Assembly: GCA_034336665.1 (NCBI GenBank)
Contig: CM067590.1
Span: 3,939,748 to 4,003,747, forward strand
DNA: 64,000 nucleotides
Source of the DNA: Luscinia megarhynchos
Lineage: Eukaryota; Chordata; Aves; Passeriformes; Turdidae
Direction of reading: 5' to 3'
The position numbers were made by a program, and so were the translations under genes. Under the pieces are notes generated by a model, which was given only the letters and a program-made list of their open reading frames with translations, ran no database searches and was not told the origin of the DNA. Below are positions 1 to 11,562 of this stretch, piece after piece. The stretch's first letter is position 1, and the number at the start of each line of letters is the position of its first letter.

Positions 1-1096
1 ACTTTTAAACAGGATTTTCTCAACAAGCTAAAACACAAACTCAGACTATCACTCCTTAACCTGTTAGAATTTTAGTTTCTTAGTAGGCTAGGTTATGTAT
101 AACACTAAGCATGCAACTTATTTTGTTCTATCTGAAAAATGTAAGCAATATTCTTACTATAGCTCTATTATGTTTTAAGTTTTGTCTACAACAGTGGGCC
201 TGGAGCCTTTACTGAAAAACATGAGCATGTTTGCAACCTTCACTAGAGCTTGCATTGTTACTGTGGAATCTAAACCTTTCACTTACTAAAAGCATTAAAT
301 CTCACTCTAAAACTTACTGACTTACTTCTACTTAAACGTTTACTTTATGTGTGAATGGCTTAATACACTTCAATTCATCTAAAGGCTTTAATTCAATCTT
401 TACTTTCTGATTTCTCTCTAAGAATTCAGAGAGACCCTTGACTCACTGACTCCAACACTTGTGTTTGACAGCTTCTAAAAGCTGGGCAAGTGTCAGAAAA
501 CCCCAGCTCTGCTGGAATGGGAGCTGTGCTGGGATCACTGGGCCACGCAGGATCACAGGTGAGGGCAGAGACTGAAGCTCATGGAAGGATCTGGGGTGAG
601 GAAGGACAAAAGGAGGCACAAAATGGGGCACAGCAGACAGGAGGAAAAGGAAATTTTAAGGGTGGAGAGGCTCTGGCACAGCTGTGGCTGTCCCTGGATC
701 CCTGGAAGTGTCCAAGGCCAGGCTGGATGAGGCTTGGAGCAGCCTGGGATGGTGGAAGGTGTTGGGGGCTTGGAAGGAGATGAGCTTTAAGGTCTTTTCA
801 AACCCAAACCATTCTGGGATTCCTTGGCTCTATAAAATCTTCCAACCCCCCCATTTTCCTCTAGAAAAAGGACCTCTAGAAGTTCCACTGCTAAAGCTGC
901 CCATGTCACCACACAAAGTGCTTGGCACAGGGAACAGCTTCATGATTCCCTGGAGAACAGGGAACAACACCCCCAGGGCTGGTGGCAGAAACCACCCTCA
1001 CAGCCAAGAGAACACCTGAAACCCTCCTCCTCTTCCTCCTCCCACCGTGGGGCAGGGCTGGGAGGTGGCAGGGGGACAGCTCAGAGAGGCTCTTAC
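1..1096 (-). other. RFX2: RFX2 intron 3, truncated by window edge
   Basis: Sequence downstream of the donor after coding exon 3. It is AT-rich over 1-480, then has a CR1 3' fragment at 661-823. The next RFX2 exon was searched for by eye on the minus strand and not found. Confidence 0.75.
661..823 (+). mobile_element. CR1 LINE 3' fragment
   Basis: GCTCTGGCACAGCTGTGGCT, then TCCCTGGAAGTGTCCAAGGC, then TTTAAGGTC and CCAAACCATTCTGGGATTCC in sense order: the CR1 3' untranslated end. Confidence 0.9.
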
Positions 1097-1176
1097 ATGG
1101 TTCCATTGGTGTAAACAGCTTCTCCTCCTTCCACATACTGCACCTGGGCTGGATAAACGTGCTGCACAGACTGCAC
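1097..1176 (-). CDS. RFX2: RFX2 coding exon 3 (partial gene)
   Basis: Third coding exon of the RFX2 transcription factor. On the minus strand an acceptor ending TTGCAG precedes base 1176, and the exon ends ...ACCAT followed by the donor GTAAGA. It encodes 26 residues plus two bases of a split codon, including the family signature VQHVYPAQVQYVEGG and then AVYTNGT. Known: this glutamine-rich N-terminal segment is shared by RFX1, RFX2 and RFX3 and belongs to the activation region; RFX proteins bind X-box DNA in ciliary and testis genes. The spelling with EGGEAVYTNG fits RFX2 better than RFX3 (which has EGSD). The next exon, which in other vertebrates continues into the TYNP-type sequence, is not found in bases 1-1096, so the gene continues off the left edge. 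Confidence 0.93.
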
Positions 1177-2113
1177 CTGCAACAGGCACCAAGAAATCAG
1201 GGACTGCTCAGGTCAAACTGCACAGCTCCAACCTGACCTTGACACTCAGGCTTTGCTTTTTAGAAAAAAGGGGGAAAAAAATAAAACACCCTCCCTGCCC
1301 CCCTCCATGCTTAGGAATCTCAAAGGAGGTTTTTATTTTCAAAGGTCAAGTTAAGATAGATAAATAAGTGGTTGCTCCATGAGCAGTGGAAACAATAGAG
1401 CAGGGTTTCCTCTGGACACGTGTCTAGGGGTGACTAAGAGGGGTGAGCTCATGCTGCAGCCTTTCCTTCAGAGGGGAGCCTGGCAGTGTCCAGCTGCACC
1501 CCAGCCCCTTTTTAATTTGCTCTGAGAGGGATGGAGTTGCCTTCTGTCAATTTTTTTTTCCCCCTGAAATGGAGCGACCAAAGAAAAAATTACTAAAGAA
1601 AAAAATTAAGAGAGTCAGACTCACTGTCCACATAGAGCAGCAGCACATATCCCTGGTTTCTTAGGAAACAAGCCCAGGAAAAGGCAAAGTTCAAATAAAT
1701 AAAAACAATTGCATTGCTCTCTGGCACCAAACCTTTCTATGGAGCCACGTGCAGTCAGTAAATTTGTTTAATTAAAAAAACCCCAAATATCATCAAAATC
1801 CACCATAGGACATTGCTTTTAATTTAACTTTGATTTAATAAATGCTTTTAAATGTAAGTTGAAAGCATCCATCAAATCTTCAAATACATGAAAGACAACA
1901 GCTACAGCAAAGGTTCTTCCTAAACTTCAAATATCTTGAGAGTTTCTTTTGTCATGAGTCTAAGAAAGGGGGAGAGAGCTGGAGAAAGTGATCCCAGCTC
2001 TCTGACTGCCCACAACTCTTTATTAAGATATTTTTCTAGATCTGGCACAGTTTCAAAGTCGTGTGGGACGTGGGGATGTGCTGATGCAGGGGTTCTCTCC
2101 CCAGGTTCCTTAC
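1177..2113 (-). other. RFX2: RFX2 intron between coding exons 2 and 3
   Basis: A 937-base GT-AG intron on the minus strand. It holds AT-rich sequence around 1740-1880 and no recognisable gene or intact mobile element. Confidence 0.85.
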
Positions 2114-2203
2114 CTGCTGTGGAACCTGCTGGACTCTGGGAACAGAGATTTGCTGCATCTGTGCCCCTTTGGGAGCAGAGCCTGTGGCTTGGACCAAAAC
2201 CCT
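2114..2203 (-). CDS. RFX2: RFX2 coding exon 2
   Basis: Ninety-base exon in phase 0 at both ends. A clear minus-strand acceptor (pyrimidine tract, CTTGCAG) precedes base 2203 and a GTAAGG donor follows base 2114. It encodes 30 residues beginning RVLVQATGSAPKGAQ and ending VPRVQQVPQQ. This is a close match to the segment that separates RFX2 from its paralogues, and is the main reason for calling RFX2 rather than RFX1 or RFX3. The segment is rich in glutamine, proline and valine and is probably disordered. Because the exon is frame-neutral and both junctions lie between Q-rich stretches, skipping it would give a seamless shorter protein; whether that happens cannot be told from DNA. Confidence 0.95.
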
Positions 2204-4896
2204 CTGCAAGAAGAAGACACAGGAAGAGACAATTTCAGTCCATAAAACAGGTCAGGCAGGTGTTCTCTTCCAAAATTTCATGGTCAACTTGCCTCTGACA
2301 CCAGCAGCATCCTGTAATTAGTGTCCCTGTGGGGTGCACCAGCCTGAGCTCAGCCCCCTGAATTTGGGCAAAGCTGCCTCCACAATTTCTGACTGGAATC
2401 ATCTTCAAACCTCCATGAAAGGAAACAGCAGCTCATTGATCAGCTCAGCCACAGCTAAACAAGAATCACTCCTCACACATCCACATTTGGCTGCCAAATT
2501 CCTTCTCTCAGAGCTGCTAAACCCAGCCACACTCTGCCTCCTGCAACAAGAAATGGCACCAAATCCTCCAGCACCAAAGCTCAGCTGGCTCTGCCTGTCC
2601 CTGCAGTGCCACCAAGGGCACAGGGACCTTGCCTGGTGCTGGCTCTGTCACTTCCATCCTCCCTGTCTCACACTCCACTTCCAGTCTGAGGTTGTCAACA
2701 CATCTCAGAGTGTTCAGCACCTTCAGATCCAGCAAAACAAACGTGGGGATGTGGTGGATGGAAAGAAAGGATTCAGTGGGAACAGAGCCCAGCATCTCCT
2801 GGCCTTTTAAACCTTCTCCAAGGAGACACATCCTCCGTGGTTGGAGGCCTTAAAAACACCCAGGAGATTGGGCCAACAGAACAAAGAGCCAGAAAACAAC
2901 CCCAGAAGCAACCTTGATAATTAGTGGCTACCTTATGCATGGATATTTAGGATTTTTAGCCCTCCCAACATATCTGTAACAACCAGAAATCCAATTCTAG
3001 CCAAATTGCAGGTTTATGGAATTGCCCAAATCTCCAGGCAGCTGCTCCATCTGCATTCCCTGGAGCTCCTGCACTGAGGACACCTACACTAATGTCACCT
3101 GGCTGTTTTCCCTCCCCTGCAGGATGGGGACATCACAAGCCCTTCTTGAAGCCAAGCCTTGGCAGTGCCACCTACATCAAAGTCTCTTTCCTTTCTCCTG
3201 CTTTTTTCCTATTTTCTAGCATTGCTTTTGCCAAATGTCAGATCCCTGGCTCAGCTGCCCAGCTCAGCTCCTCTCTGCCTGTCCAGCTGCTCTGCTGTCA
3301 CCTTCAGGCCAAAATAAGGAATCATCTCCAACCTGGAAGGTGAGGCCATCCTGCCCAAACAGCCTCTGCTCACTCTGAAAGGGGCACCAGTGCTCAACAA
3401 CCCCGAGGGCTTCAGCCTCACACCATTCCTGCTGCCAGCAGCTCATTCCCAGGGTTTTCTTTGTCCTGCTGGTGAGAAGGGAAGGCTCTGGATGCTCCTC
3501 CTCTTCAGCAGTCTTCCAGCATCCCCTGGATTTTCCAGGGTTCCACTCGTGCTCCATGTCCCAATGACAGCACAGGCAAAGGCTGGATGGCTGATTTCAC
3601 AATCCAGAGGTTTTCCAGCCTTTGCTCCCAGCCAAATCCACACTGCTGATCCTGGGGACACTGCTGGGCACTGCTGTCCCCATCCCTGCCACACCAGCAA
3701 GGCTGGGAGGTGACAGCAGCGCTCTGGGTCACCTGATGGGAATGTCCATGGCTCCTGCAGAGTCCAACATTCCTCCCAATTCCCAATCTTTAATTGCTCC
3801 TTTTCATCAGCATCCAATGGCAGCTGCTGTTGCTCACTTGGGAGTTGGAGAAGGATGAAGCTGCTACACCCACCCATCCTCTCATCCCTCCAGCTTCCTG
3901 TGACAGAAATTTCTTTTGAAAGTTCCCCAAAAGGCATAAAAAGGAACAAAAAGGAACCAGTTTCATTTAACCCTTCCTGTTTTGCACTGGGTGTTCCCAT
4001 TCCTCATTGAAGCCATCACTTGTCTCCTGTTGTGTCTCCCAAATGCAGCATATTCATGGACATTAATCACAAATTCCCCCTCTGCAAATTAAAATCTTGG
4101 GATCCAAGGAAGAGACCATGGAATCATGGAATGCTTTGGGTTGGGAGGGACCTCAAAGCCCACCCAGTGCCACCCCCTGCCATGGCAGGGACACCTCCCA
4201 CCGTTCCAGGCTGCTCCAAGCCCCAATGTCCAAATGTCCTGGGGCACTGCCAGGGATCCAGGGGCAGCCACAGCTGCTCTGGGCACCCTGTGCCAGGGCT
4301 GCCCACCCTCCTAGGGAGGAATTCCTTCCCAATATTCCACCTAGCCCCCTTTAGCTCCTGCAAGGGGCTCTGAGCTCTCCCTGGAACCTTCTCTTCTCCA
4401 GGTGAACTCTCCCAGCTCTCCCAGCCTGGCTGCACAGCAGAGGGGCTCCAGCAGCTCCATGAGCTCCTCTGGACCTGCTCAAACCTGTCTCTGCCCTTCT
4501 CATGCTCAGGACCCAAATCTGGCCCCAGCAGTGCAGGGGGAGAATCCCCTCCCTGACTGCAGCCCCTCCCCTGGGGATGGATGCAGCACGTGGCTCCTCC
4601 AGCACCAGCTCTGCCCTCACCTCTCCCCTTTCAGCACTGTTCCATCTCCCCCTGCTTTTACTGACACTCCAACCCACAGCAGGAAATCCATCCAAAGCAA
4701 ACACCCAGGACCTCAACTCACCCCAAACCCCACGGTGTAAACTGGCCTGTGGACTGGCAGGGCTCAAACCCTTTACCAACACCAAACCCAGCACCAGGTT
4801 ATCCCCACTACCTCAAGGAGCTAAAACCCCTCTCCCCAGGATGAAAAGCCACGGATGGCAGGGGCAGCAGGGCTGCTCTCCAGGGGCACACTTTAC
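2204..4896 (-). other. RFX2: RFX2 intron between coding exons 1 and 2
   Basis: A 2693-base GT-AG intron on the minus strand. The only element recognised is a CR1 fragment at 4118-4600. Open frames of up to 185 codons at 3443-4000 are low-complexity, lack any family resemblance and are judged chance. Confidence 0.85.
4118..4600 (-). mobile_element. CR1 LINE 3' fragment
   Basis: Antisense CR1 from GGAATCATGGAATGC through the TGCCATGGCAGGGACACC box and beyond the GAGCTCTCCCTGGA region; one of the longer copies, inside an RFX2 intron and in the gene's own orientation. Confidence 0.9.
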
Positions 4897-5009
4897 CTGC
4901 TGTGAGGCTGGCACTGCCTGCACCACCGGGGCCTGCGCCGGCGCCGACGGGTGAAGCGCCACGGGAGCTGCTGGGTCTGATCCACCCTCGGCACTCTGCA
5001 TGCTCACTG
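4897..5009 (-). CDS. RFX2: RFX2 coding exon 1 with start codon
   Basis: First coding exon. The ATG is at 5001-4999 (minus strand) with A at -3. The 35 residues begin MQSAEGGSDPAAPVAL and end VPASQQ, matching the N-terminus typical of RFX2 (MQ.SEGG.D...VAL.PS). The donor is CAG/GTAAAG after base 4897. The likely acceptor is CCCCAG before base 5009, leaving 8 bases of 5' untranslated sequence in this exon. An in-frame upstream ATG exists at 5022-5020, but it lies inside the inferred intron polypyrimidine/acceptor region and would add seven residues unlike the family, so the conserved MQ start is preferred. The exon is GC-rich and alanine/proline-rich. Confidence 0.93.
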
Positions 5010-5552
5010 CTGGGGACAGCACAGGACATCACTGGGGGCAGCACAGCCACACCCCCCAAAACCCCTTCAACCCCTCCAAACCCCGGAGTTTGGATGGCAA
5101 CATTCCCATTCCCCCAGTGGAAAATCCAGAGGGAAGCGCTGGGAAGGGAGGCAGCTCCCCGTCCTACACACAGGACTCTTTTTAGTTCTGGAGCTAATTT
5201 TAATGTAGAATTATATTAAGGAAAAAGAAAGTTGCACAATTGTTTCATGGAGAGGAGAGGGAAGGAACAGAAAATGCATTTCTATATTTAACCAAAAAGT
5301 GGCGTTGGAAAATTATTGTGTCACAGTGAGCATCACACATGATGGGGAAGAGTAGGGGCATGATTTAAAATAATGCTTTCTCTGCCTCATCACCTTCAAC
5401 TACTGCAGAAAAAGCTCCATCCCTTCCTGGAGTTTAGCTAAGGTATCACTGGGAAAGTGGGGTGGCCAGCTTGGGTTTATAACCAGAAAAAATCAAGGAT
5501 GAAGAACACAAGAACAGCAATTCAGCAGCAATTCAGAACCCCCGAAGCAGCA

Positions 5553-5748
5553 TCTCCATCCCATCCCATCCCATCCCATCCCATCCCATCCCATCCCATC
5601 CCATCCCATCCCATCCCATCCCATCCCATCCCATCCCATCCCATCCCATCCCATCCCATCCCATCCCATCCCATCCCATCCCATCCCATCCCATCCCATC
5701 CCATCCCATCCCATCCCATCCCATCCCATCCCATCCCATCCCATCCCT
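5553..5748. repeat. (CATCC)n simple repeat
   Basis: About 39 perfect copies of the pentanucleotide CCATC/CATCC over roughly 195 bases, with no interruptions visible. The 97-156 codon frames across it (GMGWD or SHPIP repeats) are artefacts. Confidence 0.98.
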
Positions 5749-6984
5749 GCCCCAAAAATGCTGATGGTGCCCTGGGCACCTCAACCCCTGGTGCCAGCTC
5801 TGCCTCCTGGCACTGCCCCAGCCCGTGCCCACCCCTGGGGACACTGAGGGATGCTGACACAGCACACAACAACACTTGGAGAGTTTTTTTGGGGGTGGGG
5901 GAGCCTTTTTCCTTCAGTTTCTTGTGAAACTTCCTGCTTAATAAACTATTTTAGGAGAGTTTCTGCTGTCACTTCAAAATCAAAAGGTTAAAAACATCCA
6001 GATTTTTGGCAGTGTCATTTCTGCTTCCTCAGCCTCACTGCTGAGCCTCCAAACAATATTATGATGTCTTTTGTTTATTTTCCTTCTCTCCTTCCTCAAC
6101 TTTGTGCAAGTTAAGAGGAAAAAGGAAAACTTAGAAACTGAAGGACACTGGACCTGCTCATTTGTGTTCAAAAGAAATTCAAGGGGAGTGTGAAGTTATA
6201 GAATTTACCTGTTATTCCTTCAGGCACTGACAACCCCCCCCCAAATATTAAAATTCTCCAAAAACCAGGTTTTTAAAGTTTTTTTCCCCAATACTCCCAC
6301 AGCAAATTACAATTACTCTCCCAACTTTCCCAAAACCCTAGAGCTTGCAAATCATTTTTCTCACATCTGGGACATACAGAACCCACACAGTCACAGCTAC
6401 CAAATTAATCCAACAAGCCAGAAACGAGGGAAATTAAATCAATACTTATTCCTGTGTCCCCCAGGCCCCTCAAGCTGCCCTCAGCACCCCCATCCCTGCA
6501 GCTCTGCTATATAAAGGCAGCACCTGCCTCTCCCCATCACTGCTCTGCCTGGGTTTTAGCCAAAACCTCCACGTGAGGAGATTCCAAGTGCAACAGTGCT
6601 GTGGAATCAGCAAATAATTCTCCCAGTAAATGATGAGAACAGCTCCTTGCCTGCTCCAGCCCCAAATCATTTGCAATTAAATGCAAAACTGCTGGGTTTG
6701 GGATGCTCAGGTAGAGATGCTTGGCAGGAGAGGATGGCACTTTTACCACATCTACTCCCCTTACTTTTTCAAAAGTGTTTGTTGTCTGTCCCTTGTGCCC
6801 TGGGTTTGAAACTTTCCAGGGTTTTCTGAGTGTAAAATGTAGCACGGTGAGGTTACAGAAGAGAGGTGGGTGAGTTTACAAAGATATTTTAATAATCTAT
6901 TAATGGTTCTGGCAGGGTCAGCTCTTGGCATTCTAAGTCTACAAAAGGTTTCAAGTGTAGCTATAACCAGAAATGAACATTAGG

Positions 6985-7058
6985 AAAGATGGAGCTGGAC
7001 TTTGATGATTCTTGTAGGTCCCTGCCAGCCCAGAATATTCCATGATTCTATGATTCAA
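6985..7058 (+). mobile_element. CR1 3' end fragment
   Basis: GGACTTTGATGATTCTTGTAGGTCCCTGCCAGCCC then CCATGATTCTATGATTC, a CR1 terminus with the octamer tail. Confidence 0.75.
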
Positions 7059-7640
7059 ACCATCAACCACTCATCTTTGCTGATACATTTTGAATTCTGC
7101 TTTCCCTCAGCCACCAGAAGGGAGCAGAGAGATGTGGGCAGGGTAGAAGGTGAATTGTCTGCTGCCAAAACAAATCCCCGGGGTGATTTTCAGGTTTGTT
7201 CCACAGGGCAGTGATGACAGCCACACCAGACACAAAGGCTCCCAGGAAATCTGCAGATGGCACTTCCAGACGAGGCAGACAGACAGAGAACTCCTGCACT
7301 GCCAAGCCACACGTACAGGACTTGTTATTATTTTATTTATCAGTGCAACATCCTGGAGAAAGAGTCATTCACTTCTCATTAAAGCCATCCTGCGCTTCCT
7401 GAGAATTGGATTCAGATCTGTGTGTGCCATCTGCTCTGGTTAATTTGTGCTGATGGAAAGCTGACAGCACACACAGAATTCCTGTGCTCCCAGAGAGCAG
7501 CACAAGGTGCTGCAGAGCTCTGCCCTGCCCTGGCACCTGAGCCAAGGCTCCAGAGGGTGGAGAAAGCATCAGCTGCCAAGGAGGAGAGGAAATGTGGCTC
7601 CCAAAGTCCTGCTCTCTCCTCTTCACCTGGTTTTTGTTTG

Positions 7641-7718
7641 TTAAGAACAGGTCACAAATCAGAGGTGGGGCTGGCATGGCCTTGGCTCTCATGGGGTATT
7701 TCAGTCCTGTATTTCCAT
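7641..7718. repeat. Dispersed repeat block, copy 1
   Basis: TTAAGAACAGGTCACAAATCAGAGGTG... to TCCTGTATTT; aligns with 10201-10280 and lies directly beside a CR1 3' end. Confidence 0.8.
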
Positions 7719-7720
7719 CA

Positions 7721-7895
7721 TAGATTGCTTTGGGTTGGAAGGAACCTTAAAGCTCATCCCACTGCACCCCTGCCATGGGCAGGGACACCCCCAGCATTCC
7801 AGGGTGCCCCAAGCCCAATGTCCAGCCTGGCCTTGGACATTCCAGGGATCCAGGGGCTGTTCCTGTCTCAAACTCAGCAATTCCAGGGTCAGGAG
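7721..7895 (-). mobile_element. CR1 3' fragment
   Basis: Antisense CR1: TTTGGGTTGGAAGGAACC, GCCATGGGCAGGGACACC, CCTGGCCTTGGACATTCC. Confidence 0.9.
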
Positions 7896-7937
7896 CCCCC
7901 CTGAGCTCTGCCACATCTCTAAAGCAAACACCCAAGA

Positions 7938-8293
7938 AAGGACTCCCTGCTTATCACCCTCTACAACTCCCTGAAAATTGTGCTCAGGTGGGGCTGCTCT
8001 CTTTTCACCAGGCAGCACTGACAGAACCAGAGGACACAGTCCCAAGCTGTGCCAGGGGAGATACAGGCTGGACATCAGGAAAAAGTTTTTCACAGAAAGA
8101 GTGATAAAGTACTGGAATCATCTGCCTGGGTGGAGTGGAGTCACCACCTCTGGATGTGTTTAAAAAACCACTGGATGTGGCACTGGGTGCCATGGTCTAG
8201 TTGAGGTGTTAGGGCTGGGTTGGACTTGATCTTGAAGGTCTCTTCCAACCTGGGGATTCTGTGAAATTCTGTGAAATTCTGTGAAATTCTGTG
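7938..8293 (+). mobile_element. CR1 3' fragment with repeat tail
   Basis: Sense CR1 of a different subfamily (CACCCTCTACAACTCCCTGA, GGCTGGACATCAGGAAAAAG, GGATGTGTTTAAAAAACCACT), ending in about four copies of a 10-base GAAATTCTGT tail instead of the usual 8-base tail. Confidence 0.9.
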
Positions 8294-8710
8294 TGCTCTC
8301 CTTACAGCCACTTCTCACCTCACAGTGTTCTGGATCATCCTCTAAGCAGAAATTCACTCAGAACCAGCCCTCCTGATTCCCACAGAGCTGAGTTTTGCTT
8401 CTTCCTCTTAGACCTGGCCTAAGACACAGGGGTTTATCCCACCTGCAGCTCTCTCACAGAAGGGATGACAGGAGCCATTAAAAGGTGTCTCGTGGCCTCT
8501 GGCAGCCCCTGGGACTGGGAGTTTGCAAACTGAGAAGTTAATTAATAATCAACAAAGCTGCTGGTGGGTCACACAGAGGATCAGCAGCATCCACAGGTGA
8601 TATTCTCAGTTCCAGGGCTCCTTGCTGGGTGAAGTAGAGCAAAATAAGCCAGTTATTGTGGAGAAATGAGAGATGGACCTGACCATGAAAAAGCAGTAAA
8701 ATGGTGGTGA

Positions 8711-9012
8711 GAATCCCAGAATGGTTTAGGTAGGAAGAGACCTTCAAGTTCTTCTTGTTCCAATCCCCTTCCACTGTTCCAGGCTGCTCCAAGCCCTGTC
8801 CAGCCTGGCCTTGGACACTTCCAGAGATCCAGGAGCAGCCACAGCTGCTCTGGACACCAGGCCTCACTGCCCTCACAGCCAGAAATTCCTTTTTAATTTC
8901 TAACATCTAATCTAAATCTGCCCTCCTTCACCTTAAAGCCATTTCCCTTGTCGTGTCACTGCATGGCTTTAGAAAAAATCCCTCTCCAGCTCTTTCATAG
9001 GCACCTTTTAGA
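8711..9012 (-). mobile_element. CR1 3' fragment
   Basis: GAATCCCAGAATGGTTTAGG through CATTTCCCTTGTCGTGTCAC and CCCTCTCCAGCTCTTTCATA, about 300 bases of antisense CR1. Confidence 0.9.
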
Positions 9013-10200
9013 CACTAAAAAGCTGCTACAAGGTCTCCTTACAGTGGATTTATTCAACACATTGGCATTTCAGAGACAGACAAGTTTAAAGTCCTGGTTG
9101 CTCAGTGATGTCACACGGGCCACCAGGGTCCTGGAAAGCATCACAGACATCTGGATGCCAGGTTGCATCATCACTGAATGAATCAGGCAGATATCGAGGC
9201 TGCTGCCTCTGGAAACCTTGTGTTTACACACAGCTAGCTTGGTATCCAAGCAAACAGCAGGGACAGGAAAGGAAATTCAGGGGAAAAAAAAAAAACCCTA
9301 ATAACTTCTGGGTGCTATTTCTGGTCCTGCCACCAGCTCGCTCCATGACCTTGAACAGGATGCTTCCCTTTCCCTGTTCTTCAATTTTCCCACTCCTAAA
9401 AAAGCCACAAATAGTCCCCCAGGCAAAGTGTTTTTCAAGCAGTGCTCTCTGAGGGCTGTCAGAGCCTTTCAGAAACACAAGGAGGAGCAGAGCAAGCCTT
9501 GAGGGTTGATAAAAACTCATTTCATTCATGAGGCACCGCTGCCTCCATGTAAATGGCCTTGCCTTTGTTCATCTCTCCAGCCTAAAGCAGCTCCAAAACG
9601 CTGGGAAAACAGAGATAAGAGGAGCAGCTCAAAATATTTTCTGTGTTCAGGTTTGAATGGGGAGTGGGGGGAAAGGAGAAGGCAGCAGGGGGAGATCACA
9701 GAGTGACTCCTTCAAGTGCTGAGGATGAGGATGGAGCAGCATCTCCTGCACCCCAAAAAAGTCTGGGGAAGGGGGGGCTGATGGCAGAGCTGGCCCTGGC
9801 TGCTCCCTGTGCTCTGCCACCCAGGAGAGGGATTTTTCCACAGAGTGCTTTACCAGAACCATCTTTACCTGAGCTCCTGAGACCTCAAACACAAATGTTT
9901 GGGAGCTGAATGTGGAGCCCTCAAATGTGGAAGGAGTTCTGAGGCAGAGCAGGGCTCAGAGAAATGTTGTTTTATCTGTGTGTGACCTGGTCCAGCAGCA
10001 GCCACCCATCCCAGGCAGCTCCCAACTCCAAATTAAAGGGGATTTAAGTCCCTGCCTTCCTCAGGCCCAGAGCTGCTCCTGCTCTAATTGTGGCCATAAT
10101 ACATTTTGGTTTTATTCTGTTTGTCTATTTGTATTTATTGTATTTGTCCAGGTGACCACTGGACATGGACAGAACTCCCTTTCCACTTTATCTGTAATTT

Positions 10201-10280
10201 TTAAAAGCAGGTCACATAAATCAGAGGTGAGACTGGCACAGCCTTGGTTCTCCTGGGGTATTTAGGTCTTGTATTTTTAT
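10201..10280. repeat. Dispersed repeat block, copy 2
   Basis: Shares CAGGTCACA.AAATCAGAGGTG, CCTTGGTTCTC and GGGGTATTT..GTC.TGTATTT with 7641-7718. Confidence 0.8.
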
Positions 10281-10375
10281 ATCTTATAAATCTGTATATA
10301 TCTTATTTTATATCTTATTTCTTTGAGGTGAAAATGTAAAACCTACAAGCTACCCTACAGCAGCAGCCAACTCAG

Positions 10376-10590
10376 AAAATCATGGAATATGGAATGTTTT
10401 GGATGGGAAAGGCTCTTAAAAATCATCCCATCCCACCCCTGCCATGGCAGAGACACCTTCCACTCCCAATCCCCAATCTCCAGCCTGGCCTTGGGCACTC
10501 CAGGGATCCAGGGGCAGCCACAGCTGCTCTGGGAATTCTGTGCCAGGGCTCCCCACCCTCACAGGCAGGAATTTCCCCTCTGCAGAATCA
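10376..10590 (-). mobile_element. CR1 3' fragment
   Basis: GCCATGGCAGAGACACCTTC and GGGCACTCCAGGGATCCAGG boxes in antisense. Confidence 0.88.
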
Positions 10591-11118
10591 CACAGTTCTA
10601 TTAGTGCTGCTTTCAAAACATTAAAATTGTTGCTGTTCCAGTGAATCACTTGCTCATTTGAAGAAAAAAACCAGATCATGAACTATTTTATTTAATTTGT
10701 TCGAAGCTTACTAGGTTGGTCATCCTTTGATCTTATTTAAACTTTTCAAATTCCTTTATTACATCCTTTTATTTCTGCCAGGACTTTTGAAATAGAATAT
10801 AATATTGGGATATAAATGAGGAAAAGGAAAATATCCTCAGTGAGTTTTTTTGTTAGCTTTAAGAACAATCAATTATTTGACCTCTGGGATGAAGTTTTTT
10901 TATAGCTACTTATATTTAAGCTTCCCAGTAAACCTTGATGGGTGTTATTACCTCCATGGGTAAGAAATCCACTGCCCCTGTCCTTGCCATTCATAAATGG
11001 GCTTAACAACTTCTCAAAGGGGATTTAAATGTGGGGCATAAAAATCCAACAGAAAAACGACTGCCAAGAGGTACAGGAAATGTTAAATCAGATTTTTGAT
11101 GCCTGAAGAATGTATTTA

Positions 11119-11236
11119 TAGAATCATTTCAGTTGGAAAAGACCTTTTCCAAAAAAAGACCTTTTCCCAAGAAGATCATTAAGTCCAACCATCAGTCATT
11201 AAGTCCAACTGCCAAGTCCACCACAAAACTCCACAG
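11119..11236 (-). mobile_element. CR1 3' fragment, internally duplicated
   Basis: TAGAATCATTTCAGTTGGAA, with AAAGACCTTTTCC and ATTAAGTCCAAC each doubled, suggesting slippage or nested copying. Confidence 0.75.
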
Positions 11237-11504
11237 CTTTTATTTCAAATTAAGACCTAAAGGTGGGAAAAGTTTATTTTTCCAGGTGAAGCTGCTCTAA
11301 TGATGCTGGACTTTTTATTTCTGGTGTTCTTCAAATGCCAACAGCCTTGGCTCTCCAGGTAAACCCAGGCATCCTGAATTTCAAATCATCACCTGTGCAG
11401 GCTGTCAGACACTTCCCATTGTGAGAACTGAAAATAAATCTGCAGCTAAAATCTCTACAGACACGGGAGAGAGACAAACTCAGCTACAGCAAGATTTGTA
11501 TTTA

Positions 11505-11562
11505 TTTGACTTGATTTTACAGGTCTTTTCCAACCTTAAAATTTCCATGGTAGAGCTAAAAG
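11505..11562 (+). mobile_element. CR1 3' end, very short
   Basis: TTGACTTGATTTTACAGGTC then TTTTCCAACCTTAAAATTTCC resembles the last 55 bases of CR1. Confidence 0.5.

Noticed and set aside
4999..5022. Upstream in-frame ATG giving MLSPAVS before the RFX2 start
   Set aside because: It falls in the inferred intron/acceptor sequence and the extra residues do not match RFX proteins.
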